From: Eucommia ulmoides
Taxonomy: Eukaryota; Streptophyta; Magnoliopsida; Garryales; Eucommiaceae
Assembly: GCA_016647705.1 (NCBI GenBank)
Contig: CM028329.1
Location: forward strand, 17,107,410 to 17,171,409
DNA: 64,000 bases
Direction of reading: 5' to 3'
The first letter of the stretch is position 1; the number at the start of each line of letters is the position of its first letter. The position numbers and the translations under genes were made by a program. Shown one piece after another: positions 20,713 through 33,350 of the stretch. The notes beneath the pieces are model-generated. The model did no database searches, was not told the origin of the DNA, and saw only the letters and a program-made list of their open reading frames with translations.

Positions 20713-23700
20713 ATGAAATGAAAGAAATTTCATTAAACAAATCGGGAGCATTTCAAGTGGACCAATACCTTCACAACAGCTGGCTCCCACACAAAGTTTG
20801 CAAATGAATCAGCAATTCCACCAGTGTTGATATCCACCCCATAAGGTGCACCCTCACCTGTTAAGAAAAAACATTGCAGCGTCAGCAAACAAAAGGAAAA
20901 GTAAAATCAAAGTACCCCTACATGAACCATCAACACCACCTTTTCCTTGCATTCATGAGTAGACACGACAAAACAAAACAAATATACATATTGATCACCA
21001 TACATGGGACTGAGGGACATAACATATAATTAATTGACCTATGAAATGATGCAGGAAGACCTGAATGGTATGTCACAGTGCTCAAGGATGAAACAGAAGA
21101 GAGCTAACCAGATGGAAGTGCATGTTTTTGTCTCAGTTTGTTAAGCACATCGGTTGCATCAAATCCAGCATTATCACACAGCTGCCGTGGAATAACCTGT
21201 AATATGAGTGTGCAAAGACACATAATTAGACCAAACAGATGGAATTGCAAAAAAATTGAAATAATTCAAAGCAATCACAGGGAATTATTTAGTTCGTAAA
21301 TCTAATTAGTGTGTATAGGGTATGGTATCATGTTCTCAATCTTGAGAAAGAAAAAATGGCAGATCACAAGAACCGCAGAATTACAGGTCATACAACGGTG
21401 ACAATCACAATCATGGAAACTTTTTACGAAGCACTATCTTGCACCAACAAAATGCCCCAGGCAAAATACAAGAGGAATGATCAAAGAAACAGAAGATCAG
21501 AAAGTCAAAAAAGTCACCTTGCAAAGGTTGTCCTGCAACTCATTCAAGCATTACAAGATAAGATAAGAAATCTCCTGATTCATTGGCATGGACTAGCCTC
21601 GGAACTTTCTATACGACAATTCAGCTCTATGGCCAAATTGACAATTTTAACCCACAGTTATCCAAACCCAATGAAAAATATAGCGCAAGATTATATACAA
21701 CTACTCTTCTTGTTCCATTAGCTAAAATTCACTTCAGCAGGATGCTGCTATGCCACAGATTGCATAAAAATAACACTTTTGCATTCACTTATTGAACAGT
21801 CCATGTACAACAGGCCCCACGTGCCTGCCAGCATAACACATATTTATTCATTCGAAACATCCAAATGGATACCATCGCCAGCAATAGCTTACATATCAAT
21901 AATTCCATGCAAATGAGACAATCAAGTTGCTTGATAAAACTAAAAATTAAGCACAGAAACCTGAACGCAGAATTGTAAATGTTGAAAATCACAAGTCATT
22001 GAATTAAATAATTGAAAACTATTTGGTCATGAACTGAAATTTAAGCACTAAACCGGAATGCTGAAGACTGAACTCTTCTAATTTGACAATTAGAACCTTT
22101 CACACCTGCCCTAATTCAAGTTCAAATTATGCACTGATAATACAATTTAATATGTAACAAAATTATTCGGGATGGAGTACCATGAACTACGTTGTTTGCG
22201 GATGATATTGTACGAGATGCGCTAGAGGACATCTTAAAAATAATTTAGAACTTTGAGATAAGCCCTAGAATCTAAAAGGTCTAAAAATTAGTAAAAACTT
22301 AGAAAAAATGCATGAAATATGGTATTAGTAATCTTTGAAGAGACGAGTATATGTTGAAAATTGGAGATTAGGTGGTTCACATGGTTGATCATTTTAGATG
22401 CTTAGGTTCTATAATTCCAGGTAATGGAGAAATTGAGGATGTTATGCAAATAGTCAAGGCCGAATGGTTAAATTGAGGATGAATATCCAAAAATATACAT
22501 TTGATAAAATCTCTCTAAATATACAAAAATATAGTTTTCTAAAATGCTTCTCTTGATTCTACTTTCTTTATTGGTGTAAATGAATATCCATCTAAGCCTA
22601 AGTCCAATAAATAGAAGAGCAAAATTCGACTCTTTTAGGGTTGAAACCACTACATTCTCATGAGGCTTGACCCACGAGGTGTTTCTAGAGTGCATCGCAT
22701 AGAAGCGAATCTATAACAACCCATGCATCCCATTGTTTATTTTACTTTTGGACCGGGTAAATGTGACCAATATACTGAAACCACTTCTCTAGTAGTAAAC
22801 CACATGATTCTTTATATAATATTATATCAAATATATTATCCATCAATTCCTATGTGGAATCTCACTCAAATACACGACACCCTCATTGCGTTTGCCCAAA
22901 TTGTCTAGGGTTCATGTAGATAGCATCCCATAACCAAACATTGCATTTGCCCAAATTGTCTAGGGTTCATGTAGATAGCATCCCATAACCAAACATATAG
23001 CGATCCACAAGCAGAGAAAGGTTATACACCCAGAGAGTTATTACCCTCCTAGAGCATCTAATCTATCAAACACCACTACCGTCCCATCTCTAGACCAATT
23101 TTGACTCTGAAATCAATGTAACACAGGCCTATATGACAACCTGTATCAATAATTGTAATACAATAGGTATACCATCGACTTAAAATGAGGGTCCATGTTG
23201 CTACATATGATATCAAGGTTGATCCAGGCCAATTATCAATGTGATTGGAGCTGGCCACGAGCCATTAATTTGTAAATTTGATACATGATCCCATCAAGGC
23301 ACTAGAACATAACCCCCACCCACCCACTCCTCGGGACAACCTATACCGGTAATATAATAGGGAGAACCTGGGTTTGTATGAGGATTCAAGGATCCTAAAT
23401 GTTACCTTCAACTAGTACTTCTGGGTGAAAGTCATGTTGTTTAAAGAGCCCCAACATTGCCTTTAAACATTGATTTCATCATATACAAATTGAAATATTT
23501 ACTGCAACACATAAAAAGCCCTCTCTACAGAAAATATATCTATATATACGCAAATAATAGTTTAGTTAATATATACTAATATTTTTTTATATTTTTTGTT
23601 GGAAATGGGTGCAAGTGAAAATCCTCTAAAGTGAAAGCCCGATGTGTAAAAACACTAAAGGTTCACTTTTCAAATCTATGGTTAAAAATACACATGCCTT

Positions 23701-26700
23701 ATAGGCTTAGTGGTTTCTCACGAAGCTTGGACTTTTTTTGGACCACCTCGCTACAACAAGCAACAGTAGTACCTTATAAACACCAGGCGCACCCAACGGA
23801 GGTTGGAACATAGTGTACAAGAACATGTAAAACATATATTTCATTACCATTTATAACAACAAAAGCATTATTATTCTGAATTTTTTTATAAGAAGATATA
23901 TCTAGGAGATGATATAAAAATCAAATCAACTTCAACTATATTAGTGTCTGATAATTTAATGATCAAAAAGTCCAAAAGGGCAAGTCCAAAGATCTCAAGA
24001 AACCGTGGTTAAAATACTAAAAAGAAAAATCAAAGAGATCAAAATCGAAATTGTCATGTAAAATATGATCGACGTTTGTAATTGAAAGGGTGAGTTACTA
24101 TCTATAATAATTAAAGAATTCATGCGAATGTCTAGGACTTGATATTTGGTAACTTATACTACCCAACAAACTCACCCTTTTACTGAACACTTGAATCAAT
24201 TAAAATGGTTGGATAATGGTCCAGATAGGTGTTAAGAAATACAACATTCTAAAATCAAAATGGGACCCAAGAGGAATGTTTGCTATCACTGATTGGGTAA
24301 ACACAAGCATCGTATCAAGAATATATTAGTGACCCAAGTTTCCAAATTCTGGTCAAACTAAACCAGGGGAGAAAAAAGACTTCAACTAAACCACAGAAGA
24401 AGAGAGGTAGGCAGTTTTAGGATGCCCCATCTAGAAGGCTCTCAAATCCCCCAAGCCCTATAGTCAGACCCCATCATATGTCGATGTGTATGAACATCCT
24501 TGCTTTACCTTTCTTGATGTAATTACATACATAATACAACAGATATTCTACCATATACTATTAATCAAAAATAGTAAGCAGATAGTAGCTAAACACACAG
24601 ATCCAATCATGTGAATTTGAAAGATGACATTAAATTAAACACAGCAACATTGAGATATTCCCAAGCAAAGTTGACCAAATCATTCATACCGAAAGTAAAC
24701 ATGAAGTCTCACTAAAACTAACCTCGAGTGCTTTTGCATAAGAGTTAATAAATAACTGAGACTTCCCAGCTATTGTGCGAGCATGCTGCCTTAGATATCG
24801 GCTTATCTCCATCTAAAACCACAAGATCAGTTTTAATCACTCTGTTATCAGTTATCCTCAATGTGTACAGTTATCAGCTAAAAACCAAAAAATATTAATA
24901 GATCCATACATCAATAGCACCGCCACCAGGAACAACAGTAGAATTTTTCAAAGCCCTTCTCACGATCATAATAGCATCATGTAGACTTCTTTCAGCTTCC
25001 TCAATGAACTAGAGATTATTGAGAAGCACATTATAGTCAAAATGACATAATCCGTATAACAGTAACTCTCACCAAAGTAGCAAAAACAAACCTGATCAGC
25101 TCCACCACGAAGAACGATAGTGGCCGTCTGACCAGAAGGGCATCCACTGAATATATTAAACCGCTCATTCCCGACTTGCTTTTCCTCGAAAAGCTCACAA
25201 GAACCGAGTACCTGTCAGGTTCAACATTTTCATGTGCGTTAAAATAGGCAAAAAAAAAAAAAAAAAGGGCTTTAGACATAAAATCTAAGCTCACAAAGAA
25301 ATCAGTCTTTGTTTTCTATCAATAATTGAGCGACAAAGAGCAAGGGATAAACTTCATCAATGACATCAAGAAATCAGTCTTCGTTTTCTAATAATCATTG
25401 AGTGACAAAGAGCAAGGGATGAACCTCATCAATGACATTGTTGACAGATGTTTGAACAGTACCACCAGTAGCAGCCGCAACCCTCTGTAGATCCTCTTCA
25501 GTAACACGACCCGCACAAAAGATATCTCGATCTGCAAAATACTAAAAGAAAAGAAAAACATTCAAGAAAAAGGAAAAACCCAAGCATTCCGAAGAAATTT
25601 ACAATGTCCTTTTCAGGTTCCAGCTGGATGTCAAATTTATATGTTATTCACGATGAATTAAACAATAACTTGAAACTGCAAATTTATGCAAGACATATAG
25701 ATGGTGCGAATTAGTATTAAATGGTGATGGCAAACCTAAAAGCTAAAGTCAGTATTCTTAGCAAACATTTATTTCTGAAAAAGGATGCATGTCAAAAAAT
25801 CTAATCATGGAGTTACTACTACCACCTCCGTTCCTAAATAATTATCCTACTTTCCTTTTTATGATGTTCCAAAATAATTGTTCATTTTCTTTTTTTAACA
25901 AATATAATTATCACTTTTCCGAAACTCACTCTCTTCACAACCACTCATTCAATTAAAAAAAAAAAATCAACTTTCCAACAAGCCCAATATAGTAAAGTAA
26001 CAAATATTCAACCACTACCTAAAACTTTGTGAAATTCAAACTTGACAATTATTTAGAACGGAGGGAGTAGTTGTTTTATCAATAATTACAAGAAAAAAAT
26101 CTTTTAGGGATTTAACATCTCCAAAGAAGTTATATGAATAACAAAAGGTTCACCCAGAACCATATCAACATTCTTAAACATTTAGAAATGGAGTCAACAC
26201 CTGTGTAGCTAGATCACCAATAGCCAAGCGTGACAGAACAATTTTGGCCCCGCTCTTCACACATTTATCCAATTTGTCATAAATAATATTCCATTCAGCA
26301 TCAACAATTGACTGATACTGCGATGGATCAGAAAGTCTGAGAGAAAAATAGTGTCAGGTAGATAAAAATCTCAGTGAAAATATATTTTAGAAAGTCTTAA
26401 GATATATCCTACCTTATCTCCGCATTTTCTTTCTCTGATTTGAGTTCCAATTCAATATTTAGTAAGAGTATCCTGGGATTTACAAACTTCTTTGGCTGCT
26501 GTTCAAAACCGGCATATGAGAATGTCTTCTTAAAGGCAACACCTTTAACAAGGAAGGAGTCTCGCATGTTACCACCAGGAACCTATAAGAAAAACATTAT
26601 CAATATAAAAAGTTGCTGTAAAAAAAGGCATAACAACAAAGTACCCTCATACACGGAAAAGATTTATGAAACATAGCCAACCAACCAAAAAAAATAAATA

Positions 26701-29700
26701 AATAAGAACAGTAAATTATACTGTATATGGAGCAGCATTGTAAAAAGCGGTGACGTTATGCAGGGCGTTTTGACCTGTCCGGGACGAGGCGTAAGCCCTA
26801 GGACGAGGAGTGAAATCCCAGCAATACATGAATTTTAATATTTTAAAAATATTATATAGAATTATAATTAAAAATGATATATATAAAAAAATAAATATAG
26901 TTAATATCCTAAGATGGTAAAAGTTATGAATCATAAATAGTAATTTAATTAAAATTTTATTTTTCATATGAGGCCAACTGATTTAGGAATGCTATTAAAT
27001 ATTATTCTCTATTTTGTTATCTGTTCTTTAACATATTATTCTCTATTTTGTTATCTATTCTTTAACAAATAATAATGTTCCTTGAATTCTGGACAAAGAC
27101 TCCAAATTTTTCCCTTATTATATTAATTAGAGAAAACAATTGTTATATTTCCAAATAAAACATGAAAAAACCGCATGACGTAACTCTAGTTATCTTATTT
27201 CAGCAATTCTCCTATTTCAACCACCATGACCTTTGGTTCCTCATCTGAATGATAATCTTTGCTACCCCAAACCTTGGTCGCACCTCCAGCCTTCAAGTTT
27301 TGACATTGGTGAAGCGATGAAGACAAAGACAAACACACCAAACATGTGCAAAATCAGCTTTCATCTCTCTTGATTTTTCTGGTGATGAAAATAGAGGGCG
27401 TAAGCCCCGTCGGACTTCTCCCAGAGCGAAGTTGGGTGTCGTCCCAACAACTGGGCGCGCACCCAGCTAGAAAACTGCCCCCCTCATCACCCCAGGGCAA
27501 TTTAGGACCGCCCCGCCTCTAGCAGAGCCCTAAAAATGCCTTTTACAACATTGGTATGGAGGAAGAGTCGTGGAGATACATTACTCATCCAATTTATATC
27601 GGTTCTCGCTTCCATCAAACACAACCCCACCCAAAAAAGGATATAAAAAGTCCACAAAAGAATATTTAGTATCATCGAATACGAATTATTGGTAAAGGTT
27701 CAGATTATCTGATCTGTATTCGAAGTGCAAGCTGACGTACTAACAAGTACCATTTCAAAAACGTACAACAAGTTTCTATCATCTTGATTATGTTGATGAG
27801 GTACAGATGAAAACAGTTACAAACCGATGAGACCATATAACCACAATTCTCTATAACACAAGCATTGCATTCCCCCAAGAATAATTTCATGTTACTGTAT
27901 AAAATCTACACTAGATACCAGCAAAAAATGTCAAAACTAAGTCCCTCTGTCATCATGGAAAAAAAGATACAAGGACCTTGGAAAACAGTACATTTTACAG
28001 CACATGATTGAAGAGTCATGGAGACACATTACACGTGCAATTTATATAGGTTCTTGCTTCCATCAACAACCACCCCACCCAAAAAAAGGATATAAAAAGT
28101 CCATGAATGAATATTTAGTATCACTGAATACAAATTATTGTTAAAGCTTCAGATTATCTAATCTGTCTTTGAAGTGCATGCTGACATAATAACAAGCAAC
28201 CACTTCAAACACGCACAAGTTTCTATGATCTTGATGACCTTTGATGAGGTACAAATGGAAACAGTTATAAACTGATATGACCAGATAATCACAATTCTAA
28301 ATTCTGCAAGCATTCCCCAAGACTCCCATGTCACGTTGCTGTATAAAATCTACACTAGATACGAGCAACAAAAGGTAAAACTAAGTCCCCCTGTCATTCA
28401 TGAATAAAGAAATACATGGACCCCCTGGCATTTCTAAAATGGCACTGGAACCCTTGCATACAACTGCTTACAAAGTGCGTCTGCCCATGACCCGAAACTG
28501 TTGAAGTCAGAAAAGAAAAAAAAAAAAATGAATTTACCCTCACCTCTAGGTTCAAACTCAAAACAAACCAAACCAAATAAGCATAATCATATGATCATAA
28601 CCTAAAAGTAAAAAAAAAAAAAAAAAAAGAAAAAAAAAGAGAAAAAAAAACCACAAAAAATGATAACAAACTTCTTGGATTCTTCTACCTCACCGCCAAG
28701 GATCCAACAAAACCAACTGAAGGCTGCCGCCACCTCCACCGCCCACAAAGACACCACAATAGTTAGTGCCACTGTAACCACTACCTCTCCTCCCTCCCTC
28801 AAACTTCACCCAACAGAATCTTCAACCTTCTCCAACTCCTCCTTCAATGCCTCAAATACAAAAAACTGATTTCCATCCACCAGAACCACTACCTCTCTTG
28901 AGTCTCTTCCTCTCCTCCAATTCCACCTAACAGGACCATCCAATCCAGCCGACCACCAACCTGCACCATCATCACCCCTGTCCTGATCAAGCAATCACTG
29001 CTACTCTGCTAGCAACACGATGCCTCCACTACCGCATGCTAGCCATCGTAATTGCTTCCCCTTCATCAAAAAATTTAAAGAAGAGACATCTGAAATTTTT
29101 AAATCAGATTTCAAGGAGAAGGGAACAAAATTTACACCCCTTAAATAATAATGTGATTATAATAAGTTAATAAAAAAAAATTACAAAATTGACCCTCCCA
29201 AAAAAACTGATGACACGGGCTTGTGAAGTGTCCAACACATTCATCACACGTGTCAGCGCTGTGTCGAAATCTAAAACAAAAGGTAAAAAAATTGGACATG
29301 TTCTGACACATGTCGGAGGCGTGTCGGACATGGACACTCAGACTCTGGCGGAGTGTCGGTGCTTCCTAGATTTTGAATATCGTAAAGATCTATCATATTT
29401 TAAGAATTAATATTTAGTTAGGATTTTTATTGTATTTTTTAAGTAGTTATTAGGGTTTACTACGTAATGGCCAATAAACAGGCTTCCAATGTATTACAAC
29501 TTCATAGTTGAATGTTGTGATTGATTGAAGCCTTCGACTTTAGGCATGAGTGAGACGATGAAGCATACCTTTCTCTTTCTTCCCTCTTCTATGATCCTCA
29601 ATGTCCTACACCATGTCATTTTATAAACAAAAAGAGGGCTCCCCCGGATTTATAATCAAAATGACTGTGGGTTTTGAGTGAAATATACCCATTTTTGAAT

Positions 29701-32700
29701 CTTTATTGATGTGTTTGGGTACGTTCAACAAAACAGTCACAAAGTGTAGCGCTTTCTCAATACTATGATTTATAAACACCATTGGAAGCAAACCAATGCT
29801 GGCCTCCGTAGCACAGCCAAAAAAAATCATGATCAAAAAATTAGAATCACAAAGTGTAGCTCCCACTTATGATTTTTATTGATGAATTTTGTTTCACTAA
29901 ATTTATTTAGTCATTGATTCTTCATATGTTTCAAAAGTACTATAACAATTCTCAATCAAATAAAAGAAATAATTAAAGAACATACAAAATCTGAAGAAAA
30001 GAAACCTCTTTGGAGTTTTTTTACTTCTTTACTATTTTTTTCTGAAAACAAATAACTGTGATGGACGTTAAGGTTGTTTTTGGATAAGGGATTTGGGGGA
30101 AGGATTTCATTTGTTCAAAGGATTTCACAAATTTTTTTTAGAAAATTCTTTGTTTGGGTACTATGAGAAAGGAATTATAAAATCCATTCATTTGTAAAAT
30201 AGGAGAATAAGAGGGACCCTTCAAAACACGTGTTATTTCTAAATCCTTCCAAGAGGGAATTTGCTATTTTTTTAAATTCTCATCCATTTCACTTGAATCC
30301 CATTTTTTATTTTTTTTTGGGATTATATGACTTTCAAAATTCTCTCCTCTCTATATATTATATGATAAAACTATATTTGTAAAATATGTATAAAAATCAT
30401 GTTTTTAAATAGTGATGTGTAATTAAAGTTATATTATAAAAATTATATTATTAAAATAGGTATAAAATTTATATTATTAAAATTATAGTATTAATACTCA
30501 ATAAAAATTATATTATGAGATATATTTTCATATTTTATTACTCAAATTTAATAGATTTCAAAATTCTACATACAAGCACTTGTCTATCCGAAAAAGGAAA
30601 TTATGAAATTACACAATATTTTAATTCAATTAAAGAAGTTATCCAAACAAGAAATTTGCAAATGATGGGATTTTGAAATCTCATCATTTACAAATTTCAA
30701 GGATTTATCAAATCCCTTACCCAAACGCAACCTCATTATTATAATGTATATCCAACATCGTTGGGACCAAACCAATGAGCTCTTATTGAGTTTTAAACTA
30801 AAAGGATAACTTGAGAGAAGAATGAAATAATAACAGAAAAAAATTGGGTTTACTCATGATTTAGAAGAATACGAGGTTTCAAGCAAGCACCCAAAAACCG
30901 ACCTCACCCCCACCCACCCCAAATAAAAAGAAAGAAAATAATACATCTACGCATATATTTTTTGCCATCCAAAACAAGCTTAGTTTCTCAGGTACAAGGA
31001 TTTAAAACAACAGTTGCAGTACTTTTAGCAGTGATAACAATAAGAATATTTTAGCAACATTATTCACGTGTAAATTTTAGTTTAAATCATGAAAATAAAC
31101 TTACTTGCGTGAAGCGGATAATTATAGTATTCATGTCAATTTCCATCAATTTGTGTAGAAAAGCAGACTATGATTACTTAAGGAATCTAGATAAACATAT
31201 TGTCAAGGTTCATTGCCACACATGCATACCTTCTTCATTCCAATCATGTTTAGCCGATCATCAATGCCTATTGCAAGGACTGCATCGACAACCATTGAAG
31301 CGAAAAACTCTTTCTCTCCGCCAATGAGCTTAGAGGAAAGTGTTGTAGCTGCACACTTAGCTAGCAAGCTTTTCTTTTCTTCCATACTTTTTCCCTCTAT
31401 GCTAACAGCCAAGTCTTTAACCTTTTCAATTGCCTATTGCATGCGAAGGATGCATTACGATGAGTATAACACCTCAAACCAAAATTAAACGACCAGAGGA
31501 AGAAGCATAACATTAAAACTTACCAAATGGGAAGCAGTGCGATAACTGCGTATCAAATTCTGAGGGTGGACTCCATCCTCGATGAAAGGCTTGGCTTCCT
31601 TCAGAAACTCTCCTGCCAGCAGAACTACAGTGGTGGTTCCATCACCTACCTGAACCACAACAAGAACATATTGAACTTCCACAGATGCTTCACAAAAATG
31701 ATTCTGGAGCAGATAAAGATAAGGGTAAGGGAAATCTACCAACACTAACTTTCACAGTCAACAAATGGTATGAAAAGTATTATATGCTGAATAACACAGG
31801 TCCGACTTCAATGTTAAAGAGTGACAAATTTCAAAGCACACCATTTACCCCCACCCCCCCCACCCACCCGGCACACACACAAATGATTGGAGGAATCTTT
31901 TGAAACTCACTGCATTCACAGCTGAAAAACATTAATTAACTTTTATCCCATTTTAAACACCATCCCAGATGATTTTAATATTTCTTGGTAATGAGGAAAA
32001 AAAATGTATGCAATCAACCTTTTTTCCAAGAACTAGTTTCCAGAGATTTATCAAAACAGATACCCATCTCTGCGAAGCCAATTAAAACTAATACCCAAAT
32101 GAAATCCAAGCGAGGGCTTTTGAAACCGTGAATCCACTAGTAAAGAAAATTTAATTAAAATTCAGACCCAACAAAAAGAAGCGAAACGAGAGCAACAATT
32201 GCAGTACCTCAGAGTCCTGTGACTTGGCAATGTCAACTAGGATTTTGGCTGCCGGGTGCACGATATCTAGAAGCTTCATAATAGTGGCTCCATCATTAGA
32301 AATGGTTGTGTTACCCTTCTCATCGTGGATCAACTTGTCCATTCCCCTTGGCCCTAGCGTGGACCTGACAACATCAGCCACAACCATGCAAGCACTAATG
32401 TTGCTCACCAACTGTGCCTTCCCTTGCGATGTATCAGTGCCTTCCTTCAACAGTATGATTTGAGGTTGCTGCGTACCAGAAGAAGGAAATCAGACAAGAC
32501 AAACAATCACCCATTTCAATCAAATAACTCAGACATCACTAACAATCACCCAATGCAATCAAATATAGAAATAGAAGAAAAGGCATGTGCTTGGCTGCAA
32601 AGAAAAAACTGTAAACAAAGTACTTGAAACCTCACATTGAGTTAGATCTTCACAGAAACCCAAGGTGACATTCAATCAAATCAAGAAACAATTTTAAAAA

Positions 32701-33350
32701 GCTAAACAGATGTGTATGGATATAAACGGCGCTGCTAATTACAAGCAACATATGTGGTGATAATGATCACATGAATTAAAGAACGTATAAATATTATTGA
32801 AAACAACATTCTATTTGTCAATTCGAAATGGTAATCGAAATATTGGACTAGGTTTTTTCATGTTCAATTTTAGAGAATTCGAACCAATGAAACCTTGCTT
32901 TCAGTTAGATCTTCCCCAAAAATCAAAAAGATCATCAATAAAATCAAGAAACAATTTTTGAAAAGCTAAACATATATGTGTATATATAAAACCCGGTGCT
33001 AAGAGCAAGTACCATATGCAGTGAGAATGGTTATATGAATTAATGAACATATAAATCTTATTGGGTAAAAGTAAAAACAATATTCTGCTTGATGCTGAGA
33101 AAACAGGCCGAACATTACAGGAAATGGTAATAGAAATATTGACTAGGTTCTTTCATGTTCAATTTTTTATCAAATCGAATCAACTGAACCTAGTAGCTGC
33201 AACCAGCAAATTTAGGATATACACATCGATATTCTTGATTGGCAAATGATGATACACTCGTGAGTCATGAAAAGCTAACGACATAGATAAATATGCATAT
33301 GTGCCCTTTTATGTTTGGCTGGAAGAGTGTATTACCATCATAGATGCCAT
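19962..33350 (-). CDS. CCT7: T-complex protein 1 subunit eta (CCT eta chaperonin), 14 coding exons
   Basis: One of eight subunits of the cytosolic CCT/TRiC ring that folds actin, tubulin and other clients with ATP. Coding exons in transcript order: 33350-33336, 32468-32208, 31649-31524, 31433-31230, 26582-26413, 26336-26201, 25541-25425, 25211-25092, 25008-24910, 24812-24723, 21196-21109, 20857-20769, 20305-20231, 20063-19962. They join through GT-AG sites into 1692 nt (563 residues; plant CCT eta is about 557). Group II chaperonin signatures are present: LGPRGMDKL (43-51), NDGATI (63-68), GDGTTTV (94-100) and GGGAID (411-416). [12 protein letters not shown] near the start and the Gly-Arg-rich tail (GRGRGMRRR) are typical of eta. 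The start lies in a tiny exon (MASMM). No frameshift or missing catalytic Asp is seen, so the gene looks functional. Confidence 0.95.
20306..20768 (-). other. CCT7 intron 12 with a 23-C run
   Basis: Contains C23 at 20680-20702 directly followed by A10, next to a segment (20620-20680) reading like the tail of an inserted repeat. The length of such a run is error-prone in assembly. Confidence 0.7.
22160..22480 (+). pseudogene. RTE-type LINE reverse transcriptase fragment
   Basis: Translating 22168 onward gives [14 protein letters not shown] (the catalytic ADD of RT). After frameshifts comes [19 protein letters not shown] followed by IVKAEWLN. This order (LFADDIV, DHFRYLGSII, GEIDEDV, R/K-AGWxKW) is typical of plant RTE-clade LINE RT. 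Only about 320 bp survive, with multiple stops, inside CCT7 intron 10 on the opposite strand. Confidence 0.75.
22884..22993. repeat. 55-bp tandem duplication
   Basis: 22884-22938 and 22939-22993 are identical except for one base (CATTGCG versus CATTGCA). Each reads on through CCCAAATTGTCTAGGGTTCA. In CCT7 intron 10. Confidence 0.9.
25296..25439 (-). repeat. 72-bp tandem duplication spanning the exon 7 splice donor of CCT7
   Basis: 25296-25367 is a diverged copy of 25368-25439. Shared strings include AAGAAATCAGTCTT, GACAAAGAGCAAGGGAT and TTCATCAATGACAT. The right copy contains the true end of exon 7 (25425) and its GT donor (25423-25424). The left copy therefore carries a second exon-like end with GT at 25351-25352, exactly 72 nt downstream in the transcript. 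Confidence 0.9.
26738..27555. mobile_element. Candidate TIR element in CCT7 intron 4
   Basis: Bounded by ATTGTAAAAAGCG (26738) and GCCTTTTACAAC (27539-27550), inverted to each other over about 12 bp. Inside, two GCGTAAGCCC-type strings face the same way (26789 and 27400) and the terminal 150 bp are strikingly GC-rich against an AT-rich core. No transposase. A target duplication could not be fixed, so superfamily (hAT or MULE) is open. Confidence 0.45.
27558..28408. repeat. Tandem duplication of a roughly 400-bp intronic segment
   Basis: 27558-27958 and 28008-28408 align throughout. Shared strings include GGATATAAAAAGTCCA, GAATATTTAGTATCA and TGTATAAAATCTACACTAGATAC. Divergence looks like 10-15% by eye, with small indels, so the duplication is old. 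No coding content. Confidence 0.85.
28600..29150. other. C/A-rich block following a long A-rich tract
   Basis: An A-rich tract (28609-28640) is followed by about 500 bp rich in CCACC/CACTACC. Open frames here are low-complexity (Ser/Thr/Pro on one strand, Val/Glu on the other) and show no recognisable domain. It may be a reverse-transcribed or captured fragment in minus orientation, but this is unproven. Confidence 0.35.
29190..29360. repeat. Short block of GTGTCGGACA-like repeats
   Basis: Strings such as GTGTCCAACAC, CACACGTGTCAG, GACACATGTCGG, GCGTGTCGGACATGGACAC and GAGTGTCGG lie within 170 bp, alternately on either strand. They resemble interspersed repeat sequence (inference) rather than a gene. 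Confidence 0.5.
30071..30733 (+). mobile_element. MITE, copy A (in CCT7 intron 4)
   Basis: Ends are inverted repeats: AGGTTGTTTTTGGATAAGGGATTTG at the left is matched by the reverse complement of the right end (AGGTTGCGTTTGGGTAAGGGATTTG), with further inverted similarity inward (ATTTCAT/ATGATGAG). 663 bp, AT-rich, no frame. A second copy in opposite orientation lies at 33906-35759. No clear target duplication. Confidence 0.75.

Larger units (their letters stand above)
21197..24722 (-). other. CCT7 intron 10 (3.5 kb) with repeats
   Basis: The second largest intron. It holds an RTE LINE fragment in the opposite (+) orientation (22160-22480), a 55-bp tandem pair (22884-22993) and otherwise AT-rich sequence with no exon-like frame. 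Confidence 0.8.
26583..31229 (-). other. CCT7 intron 4 (4.65 kb), transposon-filled
   Basis: By far the largest intron. It contains a GC-rich inserted element (about 26738-27555), two tandem copies of a 400-bp segment (27558-28408), a pyrimidine-rich block on an A-rich tract (28600-29150), a GTGTCGGACA-repeat block (29190-29360) and a 663-bp MITE (30071-30733). No coding exon was recognised within it. Confidence 0.85.

Noticed and set aside
26440-26676. 78-residue plus-strand frame
   Set aside because: Antisense to CCT7 exon 5 and adjoining intron.
28602-28994. Val/Glu-rich minus-strand frames in CCT7 intron 4
   Set aside because: Low-complexity composition, no similarity recognised, and in an intron next to an A-rich tract; recorded only as an unexplained block.
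32224-32463. 79-residue plus-strand frame over CCT7 exon 2
   Set aside because: Antisense shadow of the real exon; the minus strand carries the conserved chaperonin motifs.
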